Shown one piece after another: positions 35,244 through 44,290 of a stretch of 64,000 bases of DNA (position 1 is its first letter; the number at the start of each line of letters is the position of its first letter). A model generated the notes under the pieces. The model was not told the origin of the DNA. It saw only the letters and a program-made list of their open reading frames with translations, and did not search any database. A program made the translations under genes and the position numbers. The DNA is from Halococcus agarilyticus (GTDB lineage: Archaea > Halobacteriota > Halobacteria > Halobacteriales > Halococcaceae), in the NCBI RefSeq assembly GCF_000334895.1, contig NZ_BAFM01000008.1, forward strand, positions 62,001-126,000, in the 5' to 3' direction.

Positions 35244-37358
35244 ATGTCCGAGCAGCTACAGCGGCTCTTCAACCCGGAGTCCGTCGCGGTCGTCGGTGCG
35301 TCGACGAACCCCGAAAAGCGCGGCTACCGGACGATCGAGGACCTCGACGAGTGGGGGTACGATGGCGAGGTCTACCCCGTGAACCCACGGTACGACGAGA
35401 TCCGCGGCCACGAGACCTACGCGTCGGTCGCCGACGTTCCTGGGGGCGTTGACCTCGTGTTCGTCGCCATCCCCGCCCCGTACGTCCCCAAAGTCATCCG
35501 CGAGAGCGGCGCGGCGGGCGCGGCTGGCGCGGTCGTCAACACCGCCGGGTTCGACGAGGTTGGCGAGGACGACCTCGCCGCCGATCTCGCGGCGGCGGCG
35601 CGGGAAGCGGGCGTCCGGATCGTGGGCCCGAACATCCAGGGGATCGACGCGGTCCACCAGCAGCTCCACCTCCTCGGGAGCTATCGGACGACGCCCGGCG
35701 GGCTCGGGCTGCTGACCCAGAGCGGCAACATGGGCGTCGATCTGTCCGTCGACGCCCAGCACCGCGGCAACGTCGGCTTCAGCTACAACATCGGTGTGGG
35801 CAACGAGACCGACCTCCAGTTCGGCGAGTACCTCGACTTCCTCGCGACCGACGAGAACACCGACGGCGTGACGATCTACACCGAGGGGATGGAGGACGGC
35901 CGATCGTTTCTCGAAACTGCCCAGCGCGTCTCGTCGGAGACCCCCATCGTCGCGTTCAAGGCGGGCCAGACGTCGGCGGGAAAGGAGTCCGCGGCGTCAC
36001 ACAGCGCGTCGCTCGCGGGCGACATCGACGTGGTCGACGCGGCGTATCGCCAGGCAGGCGTGACCCGAGTCGAGAGCCTCGATCGCGTGGTCCCCGTGGC
36101 GTCGGCGCTCACTCAGTCGCCGACCCCCGACGGCCCGAACGTCGCGGTGCTCACCGACGGCGGCGGTCACGGTACGGTCGCATCGGACGTGCTCACCGAA
36201 GCGGGCCTCACACTCCCGGAGCTCACCAAGGAGACTCGGGCCGAGCTGGCGGAGCTGTTCCCCATCTCACCGAACCTCGCCAATCCCGTGGACGTGATGG
36301 GGCAGTCCTCACACATCGACATGTGGGCGGCGGCCCCCGAGATCATCCTCGACGACCCGAACGTCGACATGCTGTTGATAACCGGCGCGTACGGTGGCTA
36401 CGAGGAACACTGGACCGGCCACGAGACCGAAGCCGAACCGGACGAGGAGCCGCGTGCGGCCGATCGCATCGTGAACGCCAGAGACGAGACCGGAAAGCCG
36501 GTCGTGATCCACAGCCTCTTCGCCGAGCTGGGGTCGGCAGCGTTCCGACGACTCCGCGCTGGCGGCGTCCCGGTCCACGATGCCGTCACCGACGCGGCGG
36601 CGTGTCTCGACGCGCTCGCGGCGTACGGACGGCACTGCCGCCACGCCGACGAGAAGTCCGACTTCGCTCTCCCCGCGCGCGACGAGAACCGGAGCCGTAT
36701 CGTCGACGGCTCGCGGCTCGCCGAACACGACGCGAAACGCCTTCTCGCGGAGTACGGTGCGCCGGTCGCGCCGTTCGAACTGGCCGCGAATCCCGAGGAG
36801 GCAGTCGACGCCGCCGCGGGGTTCGACGGCCCGGTCGCCATGAAGATCGCCTCGTCCGACATCGTTCACAAGACCGAGGCCGGCGGCGTGGAGCTCGACA
36901 TCGCCAGCGAGGACGCGATCCGAGCGGCGTTCGAGGCGATCATGGACAGCGTCGCGGCGTACGACCCGTCGGCCGAAATCGACGGCGTCCTGGTCTCGCC
37001 GATGGTCGACGACGGCGTCGAGCTGATCGTCGGCGTCGTCGAGGACCCGGAGGTCGGCCCGGTCGTGACCTGCGGCATCGGCGGCGTGCTCGTCGAGGCC
37101 ATCGACGACGTGGCGTTCCGCGCGCTCCCGCTCACGGCGTACGACGCCCGAGAGATGATCGACGAGATCGAGGCCCAAGCCCTCCTCGATGGCCCGCGCG
37201 ACCGGCCGGCGGTCGACCGCGACGCGCTCGCCGACCTTCTGTGTACTGTCTCCGACCTCGTGATCGAGAACCCCGCGATCGACGAACTCGACCTCAACCC
37301 CGTCGTCGCCACCGACGACGGACTCTCGATTCTGGATGCAGCAGTCGAACTCGACTGA
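35244..37358 (+). CDS. Acyl-CoA synthetase, ADP-forming (fused alpha and beta)
   Basis: A 704-residue fused NDP-forming acyl-CoA synthetase. The CoA-binding Rossmann part is SVAVVGASTNPEKRGYRT, and the succinyl-CoA-synthetase-like part carries the phosphohistidine His253 (SAASHSASLAGD). The C-terminal ATP-grasp half is VAMKIASSDIVHKTEAGGVEL and VTCGIGGVLVEAIDD. It interconverts acyl-CoA + ADP + Pi and acid + ATP + CoA. In this cluster a C3 or C4 acid (for example 3-hydroxypropionate, GABA-derived acid or acetate) is plausible. ATG 35244 (MSEQLQRLFNPESV) is the family start. Confidence 0.9.
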   Translation: MSEQLQRLFNPESVAVVGASTNPEKRGYRTIEDLDEWGYDGEVYPVNPRYDEIRGHETYASVADVPGGVDLVFVAIPAPYVPKVIRESGAAGAAGAVVNTAGFDEVGEDDLAADLAAAAREAGVRIVGPNIQGIDAVHQQLHLLGSYRTTPGGLGLLTQSGNMGVDLSVDAQHRGNVGFSYNIGVGNETDLQFGEYLDFLATDENTDGVTIYTEGMEDGRSFLETAQRVSSETPIVAFKAGQTSAGKESAASHSASLAGDIDVVDAAYRQAGVTRVESLDRVVPVASALTQSPTPDGPNVAVLTDGGGHGTVASDVLTEAGLTLPELTKETRAELAELFPISPNLANPVDVMGQSSHIDMWAAAPEIILDDPNVDMLLITGAYGGYEEHWTGHETEAEPDEEPRAADRIVNARDETGKPVVIHSLFAELGSAAFRRLRAGGVPVHDAVTDAAACLDALAAYGRHCRHADEKSDFALPARDENRSRIVDGSRLAEHDAKRLLAEYGAPVAPFELAANPEEAVDAAAGFDGPVAMKIASSDIVHKTEAGGVELDIASEDAIRAAFEAIMDSVAAYDPSAEIDGVLVSPMVDDGVELIVGVVEDPEVGPVVTCGIGGVLVEAIDDVAFRALPLTAYDAREMIDEIEAQALLDGPRDRPAVDRDALADLLCTVSDLVIENPAIDELDLNPVVATDDGLSILDAAVELD

Positions 37359-37446
37359 GTTCGTGGCGACTCACGCACGCGGCGAATAGCAACGGAAAAC
37401 GGCGTCGACGCGCGACGACCGTGTCAGTTCGGTGACGAACCCTCGC

Positions 37447-38826
37447 TCACTCGTCGGCGATGGCCCGGAACGCGTCTTCGGCGATCTCGATCGCCTCGTC
37501 GATCTGTTCTTCCGTATTGGAGTAGGCGGTGAAGAAGCGCTCGTACTGGTCGTCGTTGCCGAACAGTGCGCCGTTCGCCGCGGCCTCGAACCACCAGTCG
37601 GCGAAGCGGTCGGCGTCGGCCTCCCACGTCTCGCGCTGGGTCTCGGGGACCTCGTCCATCATGAACACCGTCCCCATCGAGCCGATGTGCTGGACCGCGG
37701 CGTCGACGCCGGCCTCGTCGGCGGCCTCTTCGAGCCCGGTGAACAGTCGGTCGGCGAGCGGCTCGATGTGGTCGTACACCGGTTCCCCGTCGAGCAGTTC
37801 GAGGGTCGCGAGGCCCGCCGCGCACGACACCGGATGGCCGTTGTAGGTCCCGCCGTGGAACGCCGACTCGCGCCACGCGGCCTCGGGATCGTCCGCCGGG
37901 GGCTCGATCTCGCGCATGATCTCCTCGCGGCCGCCGAACGCGCCGAGCTGGTAGCCGCCGCCCGCGACCTTCGCGAGCGTCGTCATGTCGGGCGTGACGC
38001 CGAACCGGCCCTGGGCGCTCTCCGGCCCGAGCCGGAACCCCGTCATGACCTCGTCCCAGAGCAACACGATGTCGAGCTCCGCGGTGAGTTCGCGGAGGAA
38101 CTCGTGGTAGCCGTCGGCGGGCGGCAGGACGCCACACGACGCGAGCACGGGTTCGATGACGACGCAGGCGAGGTCGTCGGCGTGCTCGCGAAGGATCTCT
38201 TCGGTGGCCTCGCGGTCGTTGAACGGGAACGCCACGACGGTCTCGGCCACCTCGTCGGGGATCCCAGTCCCATAGGGCACGGTGTTCGGACGCTCTTCCG
38301 GCCCGAGTGCCTCGACGGAGGCGGAAACCGACTGGAGCGCGTAGTCGTGCGCGCCCGCGTACCCGCCCTCGGGTTTGGCGATCATCGACTTGCCAGTATA
38401 GGAGCGCGCGACCCGGATCGCGTGCATCGTGGCCTCGGACCCGCTGTTCGCGAGCCGGACCGTCTCGATGCTGGGCGTCATGTCCCGGATCTGCTCCATC
38501 ACGTCGATCGCCACGGTCTGGGGCAGCGCGGAGATGTCGCCACACTTCTCGACCTGGGCTTTGACCTGCTCGACGACCGCCGGGTGGTTGTGGCCGAGGA
38601 TTCCGGGCCCCAGCCCCATCAGGAAGTCGAGATACTCGTTGCCGTCGATGTCGGTGACGTACGACCCCTCGGCCTCGCCGAGGTAGAACGGATAGGGGTC
38701 CATCGACCGGACGTTCGACTCCACACCGAGCGGCGTCACCTCGCGGGCGCGCTCGTGGTACGACTCGCTTTCCGGCGTCTGCTCGCGCAACCGCTGGAAG
38801 TGGCTGTCTGAGTCTTGCAGACTCAT
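37447..38826 (-). CDS. Class III aminotransferase (omega-amine/HemL-like)
   Basis: A 459-residue PLP enzyme. NSGSEATMHAIRVAR (127-141) forms the phosphate cup, VLLWDEVMTGFR carries Asp258 that holds the pyridine N, and Lys286 is in TTLAKVAGGG. HGGTYNGHPVSCAAGLA is the HemL-like C-terminal motif. It is not hemL itself by context. It sits back to back with the glutamine-synthetase-like gene, so it probably moves the amino group from an omega-amino acid such as GABA or beta-alanine, or from a diamine. ATG 38826 follows an AT-rich TTATTACC promoter. Confidence 0.87.
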   Translation of the reverse strand: MSLQDSDSHFQRLREQTPESESYHERAREVTPLGVESNVRSMDPYPFYLGEAEGSYVTDIDGNEYLDFLMGLGPGILGHNHPAVVEQVKAQVEKCGDISALPQTVAIDVMEQIRDMTPSIETVRLANSGSEATMHAIRVARSYTGKSMIAKPEGGYAGAHDYALQSVSASVEALGPEERPNTVPYGTGIPDEVAETVVAFPFNDREATEEILREHADDLACVVIEPVLASCGVLPPADGYHEFLRELTAELDIVLLWDEVMTGFRLGPESAQGRFGVTPDMTTLAKVAGGGYQLGAFGGREEIMREIEPPADDPEAAWRESAFHGGTYNGHPVSCAAGLATLELLDGEPVYDHIEPLADRLFTGLEEAADEAGVDAAVQHIGSMGTVFMMDEVPETQRETWEADADRFADWWFEAAANGALFGNDDQYERFFTAYSNTEEQIDEAIEIAEDAFRAIADE

Positions 38827-39022
38827 GAGCGGACCCAATCGGTGGGAGGTAATAAGCGTATTTACCCGCTCGCTGTCATCACGATCCCGGCACGACGATC
38901 GGGACAGCCACCATTCGCTTCGGTCGATCGGTACCGACCCCTCGGCAGGGGTAGTTACAAGTACCGACTGGTCATAGAGCGAGCGAACGGGACGAAGCAA
39001 TGTCACCACAGCCGATTCAGCC

Positions 39023-40330
39023 ATGACAGCACCCACGACCGCCGCCGAGATGGAAGAGCGGATCGAGACCGCCGGGATCGAGCACGTCCTCACCGAGTTC
39101 GCCGACCTCAACGGGATCTCGCGCTCGAAACAGTTCGCCGCCGAGCAGTTCCTCGAAACCTGGAGTGAGGGCCCGAGCATGAACCTCGCCGTGCTCGGCC
39201 AGACGCCAGGCAACGAGATGCCCGTCGGATCGGGGCTCGCGGCGGCGGTCGACTACGCCGACGCCACGCTCCGACCGGACCCGACGACGTTCCGCGTGCT
39301 GCCGTGGCGCGAGAACACCGCCCGCGTGCTCTGCGATCTGGCGTTCGACGGCGAGCCCGTGGCGGCCGCGCCGCGGGACGCCCTCCGACGGGTCCTCGAC
39401 GACCACGAGTTCGGGTTCGAGTTCGGCGTCGGCAGCGAGCTCGAGTTCTACCTGCTGGAGGACACCGACGCGGGCTACGAGCCGGTCACGGATGGCCCCC
39501 ACGAGTACGTCTCGTGGGCGACCGAGGAAATCACGCCGTTCTACGAGCGCCTGGCGGCGTGGGCGCGCGAGTACGGTATCCCATTGGATTCGCTCCAGCA
39601 CGAACACGGGCCCGGCCAGTTCGAGATCCTCTTCGAGCACGGCGCACCGCTCGACCAGGCCGACCGGACGTTCGACTTCGAGAGGGTCGTCGAGCGAACC
39701 GCGCGGGCCGCCGATCGGTACGCCACGTTCATGGCGAAACCGTTCGCCGACCACTCCGGCAGCGGCTATCATCTCCACGTGAGCGCGTTCGACGGCGGCG
39801 AGAACGTCTTCGCCGACGGCGACGGCGGCCTCTCCGAGCGGGGACGCCAGTTCGTCGGCGGGCTCCTCGAACACGCTGCCGGGCTGACAGCTATCGGCAC
39901 GCCGACGATGAACGGGTTCAAGCGCTACGATCCGGAGGGGTTCGTCCCGACCACCGCCTCGTGGGGCCGGGACAACCGCCGCGTCGCCGTCCGGCTCCCG
40001 AACGGGACGCCCCGCGTGGAGACGAGGATCGGGAGCGCGGACGCCAACCCCTACCTCGTGATCGCCGCGACACTGGTGGCGGGGCTCCACGGGCTTCGCG
40101 ACGAAATCGATCCGGGCGAGGCGGTCGAGGGCAATCCATCGGGCCGGCGGCCGCGGCTGCCGCGCACCCAGGGCGAGGCGCTCGCCGCGCTCGAAGCCGA
40201 CGACGAGCTCGTCGACGCACTCGGGGCGGAGCTCGTCCGGGCGTACGTCGCGTCGAAGCGCCGCGACCGCGCCGCGTTCGACGAGACGGTGACCGACTGG
40301 GAGCGCGAGCGGTACGTCCCCACGCTCTGA
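39023..40330 (+). CDS. Glutamine synthetase-like gamma-glutamyl-amine ligase (PuuA/GlnT type)
   Basis: A 435-residue GS-fold ligase. Metal and glutamate residues are in VGSELEFYLLE, HEHGPGQFEI and SGSGYHLHVS; the ATP/substrate region is TASWGRDNRRVAVRLP; ADANPYLVIAATLVAGLHGL closes the catalytic core. The reading MAKPFADHSGSGYHLHV with TMNGFKRYDPEGFVP matches PuuA/GlnT-type proteins more closely than assimilatory GlnA, as I remember them. It would join glutamate to an amine (putrescine, diaminopropane, ethylamine or similar) using ATP, the first step of gamma-glutamylated amine degradation. It is divergent from the aminotransferase. Confidence 0.88.
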   Translation: MTAPTTAAEMEERIETAGIEHVLTEFADLNGISRSKQFAAEQFLETWSEGPSMNLAVLGQTPGNEMPVGSGLAAAVDYADATLRPDPTTFRVLPWRENTARVLCDLAFDGEPVAAAPRDALRRVLDDHEFGFEFGVGSELEFYLLEDTDAGYEPVTDGPHEYVSWATEEITPFYERLAAWAREYGIPLDSLQHEHGPGQFEILFEHGAPLDQADRTFDFERVVERTARAADRYATFMAKPFADHSGSGYHLHVSAFDGGENVFADGDGGLSERGRQFVGGLLEHAAGLTAIGTPTMNGFKRYDPEGFVPTTASWGRDNRRVAVRLPNGTPRVETRIGSADANPYLVIAATLVAGLHGLRDEIDPGEAVEGNPSGRRPRLPRTQGEALAALEADDELVDALGAELVRAYVASKRRDRAAFDETVTDWERERYVPTL

Positions 40331-40385
40331 GCACGACGCCGTATCGTTTCTCCCGGCTGTGCTCGGACTGCCGTGATCGCCTTGC

Positions 40386-41552
40386 TCACTCCGTCGCGCT
40401 GATGCTCCGAAACTCGAAGTCGGGTGATCGGGACTCGAACCGATTCACCCGGAATGGATCGAGCGGGAACGGCGCGTCGGCGTCGGTGACGAGCGAGCGG
40501 ACCGCGGTCGCGGTCACGGGAGCGGTCATCACCCCGCGGCCGTGGAAGCCGGTGGCGACCACGAGGCCGTCGGGAGCGTCGGCCGGCGCGTCGATCACAG
40601 GTATAGTGTCGGGCGTCGCGGCGTCGACGCCCGCCCAGCCGTCGACGAAGCCTGCCCCGTCCATCCCCTCGAAGATCCGCGGGACGACCCGCGCGACGTG
40701 ATCGCGGAACCCCTCGTCCTCGGAGCGACTCGCCGCTGCGGGCTCCTCGACGGCGAACGACCACCCGCCGACGAGGAGGTCGCCGTTCCGTTCGGGTCGC
40801 CAGTAGACGTGCTCCTCGGGGAGCGACCCCATCGGGAGATCCGAGACGTCCTCGCCGGGATCGAGCACGAGACACTGGGTGCGGTACGGCCGGATCGGGA
40901 GTTCGACGATTCCGTCGAGCAGCCGCGGCGTCCACCAGCCCGCCGCGACGACCACCGTCGGCGCGCGGAACGTCGTGTCCGGCGTCTCGACGCCGACGAC
41001 CTCACCCCCCTCGACGAGGAGGTCGGTCACGGGCGTCTCGGTGTGAACGGTGGCTCCGCGGGCCTCCGCGTCGTCCTGAAGCGTCGCGGCGAAGGTGAAC
41101 GGGTCGAGCCAGCCGTGGCCTGGCGCGGCGTCGTACTCGACCCCGCCGGCGAATCCGTCCGCGTTCAGCCGCCGGTATCGCTCGCGGAGCTCCGCCGGCG
41201 TGCGAAAGGTGCCGGCGTGACCGTCGCCGGCGGCGTTCGCCTCGCGGTGGATTTCGACAGCCGCGTCCGACGGGACGAGCCGGACGTACTCCCGGCGCTC
41301 GTAGGCGAACTGTCCGGTCCCGTCGTACGACTCGAAGAAGGCCGCCGCGTGGTCGCTGATCGCGGGCTCCTCGGGGTAGGTCGCACGGAGCCCGATGAGG
41401 CCCGCCGCGAGCCCCGACGCCTCGGCGGCGACCTGGCCCTTCTCGATCACGGCGACGTCGTGGTCGGCGGCGAGATCGCGTGCGATCGCGATCCCCGCGA
41501 CCCCGCCACCGACGACGATCACGTCCGCTGTCTGGGTCTGCTCGGCCGACAT
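40386..41552 (-). CDS. FAD-dependent amine/amino acid oxidoreductase (DAO family) 2
   Basis: A 388-residue flavoprotein. The FAD motif is ADVIVVGGGVAGIAIARDL, then EASGLAAGLIGLRATYPEEP, and the C-terminal motif is DGLVVATGFHGRGVMTAPVT. A central YRTQCLVLDPGE beta segment is typical of the sarcosine-oxidase-like DAO group. It probably oxidises the (gamma-glutamyl-)amine to an aldehyde in the pathway opened by the neighbouring ligase. It ends convergent with the ligase gene and starts 58 bases downstream of the aldehyde dehydrogenase, in the same direction, so the dehydrogenase and oxidase form an operon. Confidence 0.86.
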   Translation of the reverse strand: MSAEQTQTADVIVVGGGVAGIAIARDLAADHDVAVIEKGQVAAEASGLAAGLIGLRATYPEEPAISDHAAAFFESYDGTGQFAYERREYVRLVPSDAAVEIHREANAAGDGHAGTFRTPAELRERYRRLNADGFAGGVEYDAAPGHGWLDPFTFAATLQDDAEARGATVHTETPVTDLLVEGGEVVGVETPDTTFRAPTVVVAAGWWTPRLLDGIVELPIRPYRTQCLVLDPGEDVSDLPMGSLPEEHVYWRPERNGDLLVGGWSFAVEEPAAASRSEDEGFRDHVARVVPRIFEGMDGAGFVDGWAGVDAATPDTIPVIDAPADAPDGLVVATGFHGRGVMTAPVTATAVRSLVTDADAPFPLDPFRVNRFESRSPDFEFRSISATE

Positions 41553-41609
41553 GGTCGTTCCGTTCGTTCGATGGTGGGGGCCTTAACTGGATCGGCGGGC
41601 GGCCGCTCG

Positions 41610-43034
41610 TCAGTCGTTTTTGTAGTTCATCATGACGGCCTTCACCTGGGTCATCGATTCGAGATGCCACTTGCTACCGTAGCGGCCGCCGGAGCCGCTC
41701 TCGCCGTACCCGCCGAACGGCAGCAGGCGCTCCCAGTAGTTGTTGGTCTCGTTGACGAACACGCCGCCCGCCTGCAGCCTGTTCGCGGCGTCGTGGGCGC
41801 GTTCGAGCGAGTCGGTGAAGATCGCAGCCTGGAGCCCGTAGCGCGATCGGTTGGCGATCTCGATGGCGTCGTCGTACCCTTCGGCCCGGATGACGGGCGT
41901 GACGGGCCCGAACGTCTCCTCGCGAGCGATGTCCATGCGCTCGGTCACGTCGTCGAGCACGGCGGGGGTGTAGTAGCGCCCGTCGGTGTCGCCGCCGGTT
42001 CTGAGCGTCGCGCCCGCCTCGACCGCGCTCTCGACGTGCTCGACGGCCGTTCGCTGGATGCGCTCGCTGACCATCGGTCCGATCTCGGTCGCCTCGTCGA
42101 GCGGGTCGCCAACCTGGAGCGCCTCGGTCTTCTCGGTGATCGCCTCCACGAGCTCGTCGTGGACGCCCTCGGTGGTGATGACGCGCTCGGTGCCACAGCA
42201 GACCTGACCCGCGTTCGCCGTGCTTCCGACGACGATGCTCTCGGCGGCGTGCTCCACGTCGGCGTCGTCGAGCACGAGGATCGGATCCTTCCCGCCCATC
42301 TCCAGCAGGCACTGGGCGTTGCGTTCGGCGGCGGTCTTCGCGATCTCCTGACCGACCGCGGTGCTGCCGGTGAACGCGATCAGCCTGACGTCGCGATGGT
42401 CGACGAGCGACGCGCCGGTGTCGCCCGCGCCGGTGACGAGGTTGAACGCGCCGTCGGGGAGGCTCGACTGGTCGAACGCCCGTGCGACGTGGTAGGCGGT
42501 GAGTGGCGTCTCCTCGGCGGGTTTGAACACCACGGGATTGCCGGTCGCGATGGCGGAGTAGATGCTGCCACCCGGGATCTCCAGCGGGAAGTTCCACGGG
42601 CTGATGACCGCACACGGGCCGTACGGCTCGCGCTGGGTGTAGGCGAACCGTCCCCGGAACTCCGAGGGGACGACGTCGCCGAAGAGGCGGATCGCGTCGT
42701 GGGCGTAGTCGTCGCTCGACGCGATGACGTACTCGGTCTCCTCGTAGGACTCCTCAAGGGGCTTGCCCTCCTCGCGCGTGATCCCCTCGGCGATCTCGTC
42801 CTCGTGGGCCTCGAAGTACTCGGTCACCTCGTCGAGCACGGCCGCGCGCTCGAACACCGTCATCGCCGCCAGTTCGCGCTCGGCACGGCGCGCCGCCTCG
42901 ACCGCACGCCGCACGTCCCCTGCCGAACCGTCCGGCACCTCGTCGAGCACCGATCCGTCGATCGGCGAATCGACCTCGATGCCGTCGTTCGAATCGGCCT
43001 CGACCCACTCGCCGTCGATGTATAGCTGTCTCAT
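41610..43034 (-). CDS. Aldehyde dehydrogenase (NAD(P)-dependent) 1
   Basis: A 474-residue ALDH. The Rossmann part has SPWNFPLEIPGG and VVFKPAEETPLTA (Lys171), the general base Glu245 is in LEMGGKDP, and the nucleophile Cys279 is in GQVCCGTER. EETFGPVTPVIR and GGVFVNETNNYW complete the pattern. It would oxidise an aminoaldehyde, for example gamma-glutamyl-aminobutyraldehyde in a PuuC-like role. ATG 43034. Divergent from the ABC importer genes, and 58 bases upstream of the FAD oxidase start, consistent with co-transcription. Confidence 0.9.
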   Translation of the reverse strand: MRQLYIDGEWVEADSNDGIEVDSPIDGSVLDEVPDGSAGDVRRAVEAARRAERELAAMTVFERAAVLDEVTEYFEAHEDEIAEGITREEGKPLEESYEETEYVIASSDDYAHDAIRLFGDVVPSEFRGRFAYTQREPYGPCAVISPWNFPLEIPGGSIYSAIATGNPVVFKPAEETPLTAYHVARAFDQSSLPDGAFNLVTGAGDTGASLVDHRDVRLIAFTGSTAVGQEIAKTAAERNAQCLLEMGGKDPILVLDDADVEHAAESIVVGSTANAGQVCCGTERVITTEGVHDELVEAITEKTEALQVGDPLDEATEIGPMVSERIQRTAVEHVESAVEAGATLRTGGDTDGRYYTPAVLDDVTERMDIAREETFGPVTPVIRAEGYDDAIEIANRSRYGLQAAIFTDSLERAHDAANRLQAGGVFVNETNNYWERLLPFGGYGESGSGGRYGSKWHLESMTQVKAVMMNYKND

Positions 43035-43249
43035 GTGTCCTCACGGCCATGCGAACTACTACCGCAAAAACCTTTCTCGCGCACGGCTCTCGGCTCGGGC
43101 CGTCGGCCAGGCGCGAGCGGCTCGCAGTTCGTTCGACCCGCAGCCTGTTCGGTTCGGGACGCTTTCACGTTCTCAGCCCTCGTACGCACGTATCGAGTCA
43201 CCTGAGTCGAATCCTCGCGTGCGACGGCCTGGCCCGGAGAGGGGAAACC

Positions 43250-43257
43250 TTCTTATC
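43250..43257 (+). promoter_or_regulatory. TATA-like box of the importer operon
   Basis: TTCTTATC about 35 bases before ATG 43289. It lies in the 254-base divergent region shared with the aldehyde dehydrogenase operon, which may hold common operators. Confidence 0.4.
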
Positions 43258-43288
43258 GTCCGAGTCGAGACGTGGCACACGATACGAC

Positions 43289-44290
43289 ATGGCAACTGAT
43301 CACGCGCGCGGCGAGTCGGTCGACCTGTTCGACCGGCTCCGCCGCCACCGGTACGTCGGGTTGGTGTTCAACATCGCGCCAGCGAGCGTGTGGCTCGTGG
43401 CCTTCTTCCTCGTCCCGCTCGCAGTCATGTTCTACTACAGCTTCGGCACCCGCGGGGCGTTCGGGGTGGTGCTCCTCGACGCCGCCAACCTCGGCCTCCA
43501 GCAGTACGTGACGTTTTTCATTCCTGACGACGCGTCCGTTCTGGAGGCCGCGTGGTACACCGTCGGCTGGCTGTTCGGCCAGTTCGTGCCGTTCGTGCCG
43601 AACGTCGCGGGCGGGACGCCGACGCCGTACGTCCAGCTGCTGTTCAAGAGCCTCTACTTCGGCGTGATCACGACGGTCTTCGCGCTTGCGATGGGCTACC
43701 CGCTCGCATACTTCGTCGCTCGAAAGACGCCGTCGGGCTATCAGAACCTCCTCGTCGCGCTCGTCGTGCTGCCGTACTGGGCGTCGTACCTCGTCCGGAT
43801 CTACGCGATCAAGATCCTCCTCGCGAGGGGCGGCCTCGTCGACAGCCTGCTCACCACCCTCGGGATCGCGGACAACGTCACGCTGCTCTACTCCGACATC
43901 GCGGTCGGGACCGGCCTCATCTACGTCTACGTCCCGTTCATGATCCTGCCCGTGTACGCGAGCCTCGAACAGTTCGACCCGACCCTGGAGGAGGCCGCGA
44001 TGGACCTCGGTGCGGACCGTCTCGACGCGTTCCGGAAGGTGACGCTGCCGCTGTCGCTGCCCGGCGTGATCGCCGGCAGCATCCTCGTGTTCATCCCCGC
44101 GGTGGGGACGTACGTCATCCCGGAACTGCTCGGCGGGACGAGCACCGCGACCATCGGGGAGTTCATCGCGAGTCAGTTCGGCGCGGCGGGCAACTGGCCG
44201 CTCGGGGCGGCGGCGGCGTTCGTCCTCATGGTCATCATGTTCGGCGCGCTCTGGGCGTACCAGACGTGGGCCGGGGGTGACTTCCTGTGA
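43289..44290 (+). CDS. potB: Polyamine-type ABC transporter permease (PotB-like)
   Basis: A 333-residue membrane protein with about six hydrophobic segments and the permease EAA loop (LEEAAMDLGADRLDAFRKVTLPLS, positions about 238-262). The first TM has IAPASVWLVAFFLVPLAVMF, a PotB/PotH-like start. A long first external loop (about residues 60-110) separates TM1 and TM2. It forms the channel with the next gene's product and is powered by the PotA-like ATPase. ATG 43289 is used; upstream sequence in frame is not coding-like. Confidence 0.88.
   Translation: MATDHARGESVDLFDRLRRHRYVGLVFNIAPASVWLVAFFLVPLAVMFYYSFGTRGAFGVVLLDAANLGLQQYVTFFIPDDASVLEAAWYTVGWLFGQFVPFVPNVAGGTPTPYVQLLFKSLYFGVITTVFALAMGYPLAYFVARKTPSGYQNLLVALVVLPYWASYLVRIYAIKILLARGGLVDSLLTTLGIADNVTLLYSDIAVGTGLIYVYVPFMILPVYASLEQFDPTLEEAAMDLGADRLDAFRKVTLPLSLPGVIAGSILVFIPAVGTYVIPELLGGTSTATIGEFIASQFGAAGNWPLGAAAAFVLMVIMFGALWAYQTWAGGDFL

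Noticed and set aside
37447-38826. Glutamate-1-semialdehyde aminotransferase (hemL)
   Set aside because: The HGGTYNG motif is HemL-like, but no other heme genes are nearby and the neighbours are amine-catabolic.
39023-40330. Assimilatory glutamine synthetase (glnA)
   Set aside because: Catalytic core motifs are shared, but the sequence details and the amine-catabolic neighbours fit the PuuA/GlnT-type ligases better. A phylogenetic tree would settle it.
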